64,000 nt of DNA. Origin: Streptomyces radiopugnans (GTDB lineage Bacteria > Actinomycetota > Actinomycetes > Streptomycetales > Streptomycetaceae). The position numbers were made by a program, and so were the translations under genes. The notes beneath the pieces were generated by a model. That model was not told where the DNA came from, did not search any database, and saw only the letters and a list, made by a program, of their open reading frames with translations. Numbering within the stretch: position 1 is the first letter of the stretch; every line of letters starts with the position of its first letter. Below are positions 1-7,305 of the stretch, one piece after another. Location of the stretch: positions 1 to 64,000 of the forward strand of contig NZ_FOET01000011.1 of assembly GCF_900110735.1 (NCBI RefSeq), in the 5' to 3' direction.

Positions 1-60
1 CCCTGAGCCCCCGAGCCCCGCGGAACCGCGTGAACCCCGCCCCCATCCGGAAGGACGACC

Positions 61-507
61 GTGAGCGACACCCCCGCCCAGACCCCCGCACAGAACCCCG
101 CCAAGACCGCCTTCACCCCGCCGACCCACACCGCCCCGCCCGCCCGCTTCTCGCACGGCGTGCGCAAGGGGAACATCCTCCAGGTGGCCGGACAGGTCGG
201 CTTCCTGCCCGCCGTCCCCGGGCAGCCGCCTACCCCGGCGGGGCCGACCCTGCGCGAGCAGACCCTCCAGACCCTCGCCAACGTCGAGGCGGTCCTGAGG
301 GAGGGCGGCGCGAGCTGGGAGGACGTGGTGATGGTCCGCGTCTACCTCACCGACACCGGCCACTTCGCCGAGTTCAACGAGATCTACGACGAGTACCTCG
401 CCGGCACGGCGGGCCTCACCGGACCTCCGGCCGCGCGGACGACCGTCTACGTCGGCCTGCCCGCCGGTCTGCTGGTCGAGATCGACGCCATGGCCGTACT
501 GGACTGA
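61..507 (+). CDS. RidA/YjgF family protein
   Basis: Protein of 148 residues in the RidA (YjgF/UK114) family. Family members are small cytosolic trimers that hydrolyse reactive enamine/imine intermediates released by PLP enzymes, although many paralogues have other or unknown substrates. The core runs from about residue 28 to the end. PAARTTV (Arg126) followed 14 residues later by Glu140 matches the Arg/Glu pair of the RidA active site. The first 25 residues are a Pro/Ala/Thr-rich extension not needed for the fold. The GTG start is supported by GGAAGG at 50-55. It is the first gene in the window, so any operon partner upstream is unseen. The family call is firm; the substrate is not known. Confidence 0.92.
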   Translation: MSDTPAQTPAQNPAKTAFTPPTHTAPPARFSHGVRKGNILQVAGQVGFLPAVPGQPPTPAGPTLREQTLQTLANVEAVLREGGASWEDVVMVRVYLTDTGHFAEFNEIYDEYLAGTAGLTGPPAARTTVYVGLPAGLLVEIDAMAVLD

Positions 508-661
508 CGCCCGGGGCGTGAACATTCGACGCCCGAAGCCTGACGGCCGGCGACTCGAACGGCCCTGGTGCCCGCGCGCACCGACGCGCCCTCTTGTGCC
601 GACCGGCGGCGCGCTGTTGTATGCGCCACGCCGGTTGCGGGGACGAGAGCGGAGGGCGTAC

Positions 662-2005
662 ATGGCCAGTACGGGCGAGAGGGACGGAACGGGCGGCACG
701 GACGGGGCGGAGACCGCCGCGGGGACCGCCGCGGCCCCGGCCGAACGGAAGGCGAGCTGGCGGCTGGTCGGCCCCGGCATCGTGGTCGCGGCCACCGGCG
801 TCGGCGCCGGGGACCTGGTGGCCACACTCGTCGCCGGCAGCAGGTTCGGCTACACCCTGCTGTGGGCGGCCGTCGTCGGCTGCCTGGTGAAGATCGCGCT
901 GGCGGAGGCGACAGGCCGCTGGCACCTGGCCACCGGCCGCACGATCTTCGACGGCTGGCGCAGCCTGGGCGCGTGGACCACCGCCTACTTCGCGGTCTAC
1001 GTCACGGTGTGGGGCTTCGTCTACGGCGCCGCCGCCATGTCCTCCAGCGCGCTGCCGCTGGTCGCCCTCTTCCCCGGCGCCCTCGGGCTGAAGACATGGG
1101 CGATCCTGTGCGGGCTGGCGGGCCTGGCGTTCGTCTGGTTCAACCGCTACGCGGTCGTCGAGAAGATCATGATGGTCTTCGTCGGCGTGATGTTCGTGGT
1201 CGTCCTCTACGTGGCGGTCCGCGTCACGCCGCACCTCGGCGACGCCGTCACCGGGCTGCTGCCGGTGCTGCCGGACGGCTCGCTGCTCTACACCCTCGGC
1301 CTGGTCGGCGGCGTCGGCGGGACGATCACCATGGCCGCGTACGGCTACTGGGTCAACGCCAAGGGCTGGACCGACAGCGGCTGGATGCGGATGATGCGCC
1401 TGGACAACCGGGTCGCGTACCTGACCACCGGCGTCTTCGTGGTGGCGATGCTGATCGTCGGCGCCGAGCTGCTGCACGCCGCCGGCACCGCCATCGGCTC
1501 CGGCGACCAGGGGCTGCTGGACCTGGGCCGGATCCTGGAGGAGCGTTTCGGGGCCGTCACCGCCAAGCTCTTCCTGATCGGCTTCCTGGCCGCGTCCTTC
1601 TCCTCCCTGGTGGGCGTCTGGCACGGCGTCAGCCTGCTGTTCGCCGACTTCGTGGAGCGTACGCGCGCGGCACGGGCGCAGGGCACCGGCGGCGAGCCCC
1701 CCGTCCTGGAGGTCGCCCGCGGGCAGCGCGAGCGCTCCTGGCCGTTCCGCGGCTACCTGCTGTGGCTGACGTTCCCGCCGATGGGCCTGCTGTGGCTGGA
1801 CCAGCCCTTCGGCCTGGTCATCGCCTACGGCGTGCTGGGCGCCTTCTTCATGCCCTTCCTGGCGGGGACCCTGCTGTGGCTGCTCAACTCCGGCCGCACT
1901 CCGCGCCAGTGGCGCAACGGGCCGCTGAGCAACGTGATGCTGGCGGCGGCCGGGCTGCTCTTCGTGGTGCTGTGCGTCCAGCAGGTGCGCGAACTGCCCT
2001 GGTGA
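662..2005 (+). CDS. Nramp-family membrane transporter, non-canonical metal site
   Basis: Polytopic membrane protein of 447 residues with about eleven hydrophobic segments, resembling the Nramp (PF01566) fold of H+-coupled divalent metal transporters. The ATG at 662 is chosen because GGAGGG lies at 651-656; an upstream in-frame start at 518 would add a low-complexity tail without a ribosome site. Residues 1-30 are a polar cytoplasmic tail. The TM1 motif that is DPGN in true Nramps reads TGVGAGD here, and the TM6 MPH metal ligand region reads TMAAY. The usual Mn/Fe-coordinating residues therefore appear to be absent, and the substrate may differ (Nramp-related magnesium or other solute carriers are known). 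It is monocistronic and ends at a strong hairpin. Confidence 0.85.
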   Translation: MASTGERDGTGGTDGAETAAGTAAAPAERKASWRLVGPGIVVAATGVGAGDLVATLVAGSRFGYTLLWAAVVGCLVKIALAEATGRWHLATGRTIFDGWRSLGAWTTAYFAVYVTVWGFVYGAAAMSSSALPLVALFPGALGLKTWAILCGLAGLAFVWFNRYAVVEKIMMVFVGVMFVVVLYVAVRVTPHLGDAVTGLLPVLPDGSLLYTLGLVGGVGGTITMAAYGYWVNAKGWTDSGWMRMMRLDNRVAYLTTGVFVVAMLIVGAELLHAAGTAIGSGDQGLLDLGRILEERFGAVTAKLFLIGFLAASFSSLVGVWHGVSLLFADFVERTRAARAQGTGGEPPVLEVARGQRERSWPFRGYLLWLTFPPMGLLWLDQPFGLVIAYGVLGAFFMPFLAGTLLWLLNSGRTPRQWRNGPLSNVMLAAAGLLFVVLCVQQVRELPW

Positions 2006-2027
2006 CCGCCCTGCCGGGCGCCCGTGC

Positions 2028-2081
2028 GGGAACGGCCGGGAACGGCACGGGAACGGCACGGGAACGGCACGGGAACGGCAC
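2028..2081 (+). repeat. Five tandem copies of an 11-bp unit
   Basis: Units GGGAACGGCAC sit at 2038-2048, 2049-2059, 2060-2070 and 2071-2081, with a 10-base variant at 2028-2037. The array runs straight into the terminator hairpin between the convergent transporter and chitinase genes. Its function is unknown; it is a candidate length-variable locus. Confidence 0.85.
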
Positions 2082-2082
2082 G

Positions 2083-2115
2083 GGGCCCGGTCCGCGTTCG
2101 CCGCGGACCGGGCCC
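2083..2115. terminator. Bidirectional terminator hairpin
   Basis: A perfect 14-bp stem, GGGCCCGGTCCGCG at 2083-2096 and its complement at 2102-2115, encloses a 5-base loop. It lies between two convergent genes and probably ends transcription from both sides. There is no U-tract, as is usual in actinobacteria. Confidence 0.85.
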
Positions 2116-2157
2116 TGTCGCTGTTCCGTTGTCCCGCTGCTCCGCCGTCGCCGGTGC

Positions 2158-3927
2158 TTACGGCAGCGCGTGGACGTGCGGGCCGACGGTGTCCGACCAC
2201 CGGTTGCCGTTGAGCGCGTCCCAGTTGGTGGACCAGGTCATCGCGCCGCGGATGCCCGGGTAGGTCCGCGCGGGCTTGAACGAGCCGCACCTCGTCCCCC
2301 TGGCCAGGCAGTCCAGGGCGGCGTTCACCACGGAGGGGTCCACGTAGCCGGAGCCCGCGCCGCGCGTGGAGGCGGGGGTGCCCAGGCCGACCTGGGAGGG
2401 GTCGAGGCCGCCCTCGAGCTGGATGCAGGCGAGCGCGGTGAGGAAGTCCACCGAGCCCTGCGAGTACACCTTCCCGTCGCAGCCCAGCATCGAACCGCTG
2501 TTGTAGTACTGCATGTTGACGACCGTGAGGATGTCCTTCACGTTCAGCGCCAGCTTGAAGTACTCCGTGGACGTGGACTGCATGTCGATGGTCTGCGGGG
2601 CCATCGTGAGCACCATGGAGGGTCCGGCCTTCGCCGACAGCGAGCGCAGCGCCTGCGTCAGCCAGGTGGAGTTGATGCCGTGCTCCAGGTCGATGTCCAC
2701 GCCGTCGAAGCCGTACTCCTGCATCAGGCGGTGGGCGCTGTCGGCGAAGCGCGCGGCCGAGGCGGAGTCGTTGACGATGACGTTGCCCTTCTCGCCGCCC
2801 ACCGAGATGATCACCTTCTTTCCGGCGGCCTGCTTGGCGGCGATGTCGTTCTTGAACTCCTGCACGGAGGAGTAGCCGAGCGCCGGGTCGAGGTTGAAGG
2901 TGATCTCACCGGCGCTGGCCGTGGAGTCGGCGAAGGAGACGGCGATGATGTCGTACTGGTCCTGCACCTCGCGCAGCTTCTGCACCCGCGCGCCGTTGTC
3001 GAAGTTCTGCCAGTAGCCGGTCAGGGCGTGCTTGGGCACGCCCGTGCCGGGGTTGTCACCGCCGTCCCGGCTGCGGGTGGTGGCGGTGACGGGGGCGGAC
3101 TTCGCCGACTCGCCGGCGCCGTTGACCGCGCTGACGCGGAACTCGTAGGAGGTGGCGGCCGCGAGCCCGGTGACGGTCGCCGAGGTGCCCTGCACCGACA
3201 GCGCCTTCGCCCCGTCCCGGTAGACGGTGTAGCCGGTGGCGCCGGCGACCGCGTTCCAGTTCAGGGTGACCGAGGAGGAGGTGGTCGTGCCGACGGTGGG
3301 TGCGCCGGGCGCGGCCGGGGGCTCGGGCTCGGGGTCGGGCTCGCCCGGGTCGCCGCCGGGGCCGGTGAGGGAGAAGTCGTCGGCCAGGTAGGCGCTCTGG
3401 CCGTACCAGCCGTGGGTGTGGACGGTGACCGAGGTGGTGTTCGGGCCGGTGGTGAAGGAGGTCCTCAGCTGCTGCCAGCCGGAGGAGCCCGGGGTCCAGG
3501 TGGAGACGTCGGTGGTGCCGGTGCCGGATGCGCCGAGGTAGACGTAGGAGCCCTGTACCCAGGCGCTCAGCTCGTACTTCGAGTCCGGCTGCACGGCCAC
3601 GGTCTGGGAGCACTTGGCGTTGTCGCTGCCGGCGGGGGTGGCCTTCAGCGCCGCCGTGCCGCCGTGGACCGGGGAGGAGACGGTCGTGCCGCTGCCGGCG
3701 GAGCAGGTCCAGCCGCTCAGGCCGGACTCGAAGCCGGCGTTCCGCACCAGGTTCGGCTCGGCGGCCCCGGCGCTGCCCGAGAGCCCGCCGAACGCCACCG
3801 CACCGGCCGCGACCGCCCCCGCGCCGAGCGCCGCGACGATTCTGGTGCGGATGCGCGCGGTACGGCGCGCGCCGGGCGTCGCGTCTCTCCCGCCGCCCGT
3901 GGTGTCTGTTCGCGTCCTGCGTTCCAC
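2158..3927 (-). CDS. Secreted GH18 chitinase with CBM and FnIII domains
   Basis: Extracellular chitinase of 589 residues. In order: a signal peptide with arginine-rich n-region (about 1-56, cleavage near AGA-AE), a carbohydrate-binding beta-sandwich (about 57-189, starting NLVRNAGFESG), an acidic Pro/Gly/Glu linker, a fibronectin type III domain (about 207-285) and a GH18 catalytic domain (about 299-589). The catalytic motif DGVDIDLE is at 408-415, Glu415 being the proton donor. The GTG start at 3927 is chosen because GGAGG lies 8 bases upstream; an ATG 17 codons earlier has no ribosome site. The arginine-rich n-region (RRTARIRTR) is not a clean twin-arginine motif. A DasR-like operator lies upstream, so induction by chitin-derived amino sugars is expected. 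Confidence 0.95.
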   Translation of the reverse strand: MERRTRTDTTGGGRDATPGARRTARIRTRIVAALGAGAVAAGAVAFGGLSGSAGAAEPNLVRNAGFESGLSGWTCSAGSGTTVSSPVHGGTAALKATPAGSDNAKCSQTVAVQPDSKYELSAWVQGSYVYLGASGTGTTDVSTWTPGSSGWQQLRTSFTTGPNTTSVTVHTHGWYGQSAYLADDFSLTGPGGDPGEPDPEPEPPAAPGAPTVGTTTSSSVTLNWNAVAGATGYTVYRDGAKALSVQGTSATVTGLAAATSYEFRVSAVNGAGESAKSAPVTATTRSRDGGDNPGTGVPKHALTGYWQNFDNGARVQKLREVQDQYDIIAVSFADSTASAGEITFNLDPALGYSSVQEFKNDIAAKQAAGKKVIISVGGEKGNVIVNDSASAARFADSAHRLMQEYGFDGVDIDLEHGINSTWLTQALRSLSAKAGPSMVLTMAPQTIDMQSTSTEYFKLALNVKDILTVVNMQYYNSGSMLGCDGKVYSQGSVDFLTALACIQLEGGLDPSQVGLGTPASTRGAGSGYVDPSVVNAALDCLARGTRCGSFKPARTYPGIRGAMTWSTNWDALNGNRWSDTVGPHVHALP

Positions 3928-3994
3928 TACTGCCTCCGTGCGTTGGGGGGTGAGCGCGCGTGGGGAGACGGTGGCCACCGTGCTGAGCCGGAAG

Positions 3995-4010
3995 AATGGT
4001 TCAGACCAAT
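3995..4010 (-). promoter_or_regulatory. Candidate DasR operator (dre) for the chitinase
   Basis: The inverted repeat TGGTTCAGACCA at 3997-4008 matches the streptomycete dre consensus TGGTCTAGACCA at 10 of 12 positions and keeps both TGGT/ACCA arms. It lies 70 bp upstream of the chitinase GTG. DasR is the GntR-family repressor of chitinolytic genes and releases on binding glucosamine-6-phosphate. Function here is inferred from motif and context. Confidence 0.7.
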
Positions 4011-4070
4011 GAGGATGTCAAGAGGGGCGGAGTTTTCCGTGACAACGGGACGGGCCCGCGGGCGGTCTCC

Positions 4071-4130
4071 GCAGCGGGGCGCAACGGGGCGCAGCGGGGC
4101 ATAACGATGCACAACGGGGCGTAACCGGAA
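4071..4130. repeat. Six 10-bp tandem repeats upstream of the chitinase
   Basis: Consecutive decamers read GCAGCGGGGC, GCAACGGGGC, GCAGCGGGGC, ATAACGATGC, ACAACGGGGC and GTAACCGGAA. Three are near identical and three are decayed. The array lies between the 3' end of the DUF3592 gene and the chitinase promoter. It could be a repeat-expansion site or an array of binding sites in helical register. Confidence 0.75.
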
Positions 4131-4136
4131 CGGAGT

Positions 4137-4547
4137 TCAGAGGGTCATGGCGAACGCCAGAGCGAGCAGGACGGCGGCCGCCCCGCAGCCCGCGGCCAGC
4201 ACCGCCGGCATCACCACGGGCAGCAGCCGGCCCGGGCCGGCCACCGTCGCCCTGCCGGGGCGGGCGGGGTCGTAGCGGACCGGCACCCGGTCGCCGACCC
4301 GCACCCCCGAGACGTACTCCTCGAACTCCACCGGCCGCCCGTCCGGCGTGCGGAAGGCGAAGTGGTACAGATCCGTGCCGGTCGGCCGGCTCGCCCTGGA
4401 GACCCGTACGCACTCGGCCTCCGCCCGCGCCCCGGCGCGCAGCGCCCGTGCGACGGCGAGCAGCCGTACGGCGCCGCGTACGGCCAGTGCCCCGAAGAGG
4501 GCGGCCGCCAGGGCGAGGAAGAGCCGCTCGCCGCCCGGTACCTCCAT
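4137..4547 (-). CDS. DUF3592 membrane protein
   Basis: Protein of 136 residues. An N-terminal helix (about 8-33) and a C-terminal helix (about 110-134) flank a soluble segment with the DUF3592 pattern (GDRVPVRYDPARP), a fold found in small bacterial membrane proteins of unknown role. The ATG at 4547 is used because it follows the stop of the upstream lipoprotein gene by 10 bp, suggesting translational coupling. It is the last gene of the minus-strand arm headed by the prepilin-like gene at 6802, and I infer that it travels with that transcript. It could instead be an unrelated passenger. Confidence 0.8.
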   Translation of the reverse strand: MEVPGGERLFLALAAALFGALAVRGAVRLLAVARALRAGARAEAECVRVSRASRPTGTDLYHFAFRTPDGRPVEFEEYVSGVRVGDRVPVRYDPARPGRATVAGPGRLLPVVMPAVLAAGCGAAAVLLALAFAMTL

Positions 4548-4557
4548 GCCGGCCGCC

Positions 4558-5133
4558 CTACCGGACCGTGACGCTGCCGACGATCCTGTCCAGATCCGCC
4601 TCGGACAGCCCGCCCTCGACGGTGTCCACGGTGACCAGGAAGGCCTTGTCGCGCGAGTCAAGCCCGGCCACCATCACGCCCCTCATCCGGGTGCCCTTCG
4701 CGGGTGTGCCGCGCTCACCGCCGGAGGTGAACTCGTAGTCGATGCGCCGGGCCTCGTCCGTCCCCTCCACCTCGACATCCTCGCGCCCCGTGGGCGTCGC
4801 GCCGAGCTGGACGCGGGCCTCCGCGCCGGTGGCGGCCATGTCGGCGTCCCCCGCCTTCATGAAGTCGAGCTGGACGGAGACCATGCCCGTGGTCCGGCCG
4901 CCCTCGGTGAGGACCGCCGCGGCGTCGTTGTGCTCACCGCGCTCCGCCTCGCCCAGCTCCCGGTATCCCCCGGGGTAGGCGACGGAGAGCCGCTCGGTCT
5001 CCAGCGTCCCCCAGCCCTCGGGCGCCGCGGCGCCCCCCGCCTCCTGCCCGCCGCAGCCGGCGAGGAGGGGCAGCAGCGCGGCGGCGGCGAGCGCCGGGAG
5101 GGCGCGTGCGGCGGTCCGGGCGACGGTGCTCAT
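4558..5133 (-). CDS. Lipoprotein of unknown function, Tad-locus minus arm
   Basis: Protein of 191 residues with a lipoprotein signal peptide and lipobox LLAGC at about residues 25-29, so it should be lipid-anchored on the outer face of the membrane. The mature domain begins at about 40 and contains ERLSVAYPGGY and VSVQLDFM, a pattern like the small alpha/beta lipoproteins (LpqN/PsbP-like) common in actinobacteria. I do not recognise a specific family. It lies 127 bp downstream of the 513-residue prepilin-like gene on the same strand and is followed at 10 bp by the DUF3592 gene. Its position resembles that of a partner or protective protein for the upstream product, but that is inference only. 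Confidence 0.82.
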   Translation of the reverse strand: MSTVARTAARALPALAAAALLPLLAGCGGQEAGGAAAPEGWGTLETERLSVAYPGGYRELGEAERGEHNDAAAVLTEGGRTTGMVSVQLDFMKAGDADMAATGAEARVQLGATPTGREDVEVEGTDEARRIDYEFTSGGERGTPAKGTRMRGVMVAGLDSRDKAFLVTVDTVEGGLSEADLDRIVGSVTVR

Positions 5134-5142
5134 CGGGTACTC

Positions 5143-5240
5143 GCTCTCCTGGTCGGGCTCTCCTGGGCGGACTTCTCCGGTCGGACTCTCCTGGGCCGGC
5201 TCTCCCCGGGCCGGCTCTCCCCGGGCCGGGGCCGCGGACG
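5143..5240 (-). repeat. Imperfect tandem repeats in the 5134-5260 spacer
   Basis: The spacer holds several imperfect copies of a unit of about 15 bases, GGCTCTCCCCGGGCC, the two cleanest at about 5199-5228, with decayed copies on either side. It has no clear coding function, because the lipoprotein start with its signal peptide lies downstream. It may be a minor expansion or an attenuating structure. Confidence 0.5.
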
Positions 5241-5260
5241 CGGCGGCGCCGGGAGGGCGT

Positions 5261-6802
5261 TCAGTTCGCACAGTAGCTGTAGGGGACGTACTCGCGCCTG
5301 CCGTCCCTCGGCGCACCGAGGAACCGCGCGTCGCCCAGGGTCTCCTCCTTCTGCTCGGTGGAGACCGAGAAGCCCAGGCTCATCCCCAGGTTCACCTCGA
5401 AGCCGTAGGCGGCGGCCTCGGTCTCCCCGTCGTAGGACATCCTGCTGGACATGCCCTCGTCGAACATCAGCTGCCCGAAGGGGTCGTCGGAGCCGGGCCG
5501 GGTGGTCGGGGCGCGGTCGCCGAACATGTAGGCGAAGGGCGCGGTGTTGTCCCCGTTCCCGTCCAGCCAGCGCTGGGCGGTCTCACGGGCGGCGTCCCCC
5601 TCCGCGCCCGGGGGGAAGGAGACCATGTTGGTGACGACCTCGATCCTGGAGGTTCCCGAGTCGTCGGTGACCGAGGCGCTTCCGCCCCGCTTGCCGCCGC
5701 CCTCCTCGCCGTTGCTCCCGCCGGCCTCCCCCTTGTGGCCGCTGCCCCCGGTCTCGATGGTCTGGGTCATCACGATGCGCAGCAGTTCGCCGGTGCCGTC
5801 GTCGCGGACGACGGTCATCGAGCCGGTGCGGGCGGTCTCCCCGTGGTGGTCGCCCTTGAGGAACCCGGCCTCGTAGCCCGTACTGCCGCCGTAGGTGAGC
5901 CTGGCGGTGTAGGTGTACGACTTCGTGCCGCGGAACCTGTCGTTGGTCACGGTGGCCTCGGGGGCGAACTCCACGTTGCCGCCGAGCCGCGCGGAGAGCT
6001 TCCTGTCGTCCCCGGCGGAGAGCTTGAGCCCGGCCGCGGCGGTGCCGTTGAGCCCGATCGTGCCGTAGCTGATGTGCCGGTCGCCGATCCGCTCCTCCAG
6101 CCGTTCGCGCAGCCGCTGCTCCTCGGCGATGGGACCCTTGCCGAAGATGGCGAGGATGGCGTTGCCGGCGCCGGCCTCGCCCGCGTGCCGGTTGGTGAGC
6201 TCGTAGGTCTTCAGCATCTCGATGTCGTCGCGGAAGCTCTGGGCCTCCTCCTCGCTCCTGAAGACCCAGGTGTCGCCGTTGGTGACCTTGAGCCCGGCGC
6301 CGAGGGAGACGTCCTCCGTGCCCAGCTTGCCGACCTTGAGCCCGGTCCTGACGGAGCCCTTGGCGCCGACGGAGGCGGCGTCGGTGAAGGTCATGTAGAC
6401 CAGCCTGTCGCCCCCGTCGACCCGGCCGTCCTCGTTGACGTCGGTGCTGGCGCGGTGGGTCTGCTGTCTGAAGCCGTACTCCTCGCCCCACTCGATCCAC
6501 ATGAACCTCCCCCTGGCGCCGGCCTTGTCGGAGAGGTTGTGGGTGTTGCACATGGTGGGCTCGTAGTCGGCGTCCGTCCTGGGCGCGGCCCGGTCGCCGC
6601 CCTCGCTCCCGCAGCCCCCGCCGCCACCGCCGATGCCGGCGACGACGCATCCGATGCGGTCGCCGAGGGCCTGCCCGACCCCGGTGACCGACACGGCGGC
6701 GAGGACCGCGACGGCCACCACGAGCATGCCGAGGTACTCCGTCGCGGTGGCGCCCCGGTCGCCGAACCGTATGCCCGACCCGCCGTCACCTCTCGGCGCC
6801 AT
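5261..6802 (-). CDS. 513-residue protein with Flp-prepilin N-terminus and unknown exported domain
   Basis: The N-terminus carries the class III signal of Flp/TadE proteins: basic leader, Gly17, four residues, then Glu22-Tyr23 (GATATEY), directly followed by a hydrophobic helix at about 24-45. Normal Flp pilins have 50-80 residues; this protein continues for about 450 more. The large region starts with a Gly/Cys-rich stretch (Cys52, Cys64, Cys85), contains an EF-hand/dockerin-like loop at 121-132 (D121, N123, D125, G126, V128, D132) and then beta-rich, charged sequence with a Gly-rich insert near 375. I recognise no family for this cargo. It should be processed by the prepilin peptidase at 23956 and displayed or exported. 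It heads a minus-strand unit with the lipoprotein and DUF3592 genes and is preceded by the shared tripartite element (6892-6919). Confidence 0.85.
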   Translation of the reverse strand: MAPRGDGGSGIRFGDRGATATEYLGMLVVAVAVLAAVSVTGVGQALGDRIGCVVAGIGGGGGGCGSEGGDRAAPRTDADYEPTMCNTHNLSDKAGARGRFMWIEWGEEYGFRQQTHRASTDVNEDGRVDGGDRLVYMTFTDAASVGAKGSVRTGLKVGKLGTEDVSLGAGLKVTNGDTWVFRSEEEAQSFRDDIEMLKTYELTNRHAGEAGAGNAILAIFGKGPIAEEQRLRERLEERIGDRHISYGTIGLNGTAAAGLKLSAGDDRKLSARLGGNVEFAPEATVTNDRFRGTKSYTYTARLTYGGSTGYEAGFLKGDHHGETARTGSMTVVRDDGTGELLRIVMTQTIETGGSGHKGEAGGSNGEEGGGKRGGSASVTDDSGTSRIEVVTNMVSFPPGAEGDAARETAQRWLDGNGDNTAPFAYMFGDRAPTTRPGSDDPFGQLMFDEGMSSRMSYDGETEAAAYGFEVNLGMSLGFSVSTEQKEETLGDARFLGAPRDGRREYVPYSYCAN

Positions 6803-7305
6803 GCGACGGCCCCCTGTCCTGTGTCTGTCCTGTGTGCCGTGGGCTTTCGACCGAACGCCGGTGAGGCTAGGCAGGCGGGAGGAGGGGGGCGTGGGCCCGT
6901 GGGCCCAAAAACGGGCCCAAAGCTTCCGCGATGACGGAAAGTGCGCGGGGAAGGGGGGTACAGTCCGGTGCCGGGTCAGGGACCTGGCCTTTTATCGGAC
7001 CGAGTCGGTACCGGGGGTGATCGATGTTACCGACAGTGTAAATTCATGGTTCAACTGATTATGCTTCGCGCGGTGGGCCGGCGAAAACGGAAGTCCGGGG
7101 AATTCCCCCGCGGCCCTGCGCGGGAAGCGGTCGGCAGGGCGACGTTGCGTCACCTTGTGTCCGCCTTTGGCCCGGGGAAGTGGTGGAAGCGCACCCACTG
7201 GTCTTCGGTGAGTATTCTCTGCCGCTTAAGGCGCGGATAAGCTGCTGAGTTGACGAGCCGTATAGAACTCGGCAGGCCGGAGCAGTTTTGAACGGGGAAC
7301 CTCGG
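6803..7305. other. Divergent intergenic region of the Tad locus
   Basis: 503 bp lie between the prepilin-like gene (minus) and the zinc-ribbon gene (plus). The left part holds tripartite site 1. The centre, about 6985-7060, is noticeably richer in A+T than its surroundings and could hold regulatory sites for the rightward cpaB-tadC operon. A TATAGA hexamer at 7261-7266 is a possible -10 for that operon but has no convincing -35. No RNA gene or further coding region is supported. Confidence 0.6.
6864..6919 (-). promoter_or_regulatory. Tripartite GGGCCC element, site 1, with -10 hexamer
   Basis: Read on the minus strand, three half-sites GGGCCC lie at 6918-6913, 6906-6901 and 6898-6893, spaced 12 and 8 bp start to start. 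After a 23-bp gap comes a -10 hexamer TAGCCT at 6869-6864, giving a predicted leader of about 55 bases to the start codon at 6802. The same arrangement occurs three more times in the window. The position, ending near -36, fits an activator contacting polymerase at -35. Confidence 0.8.
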
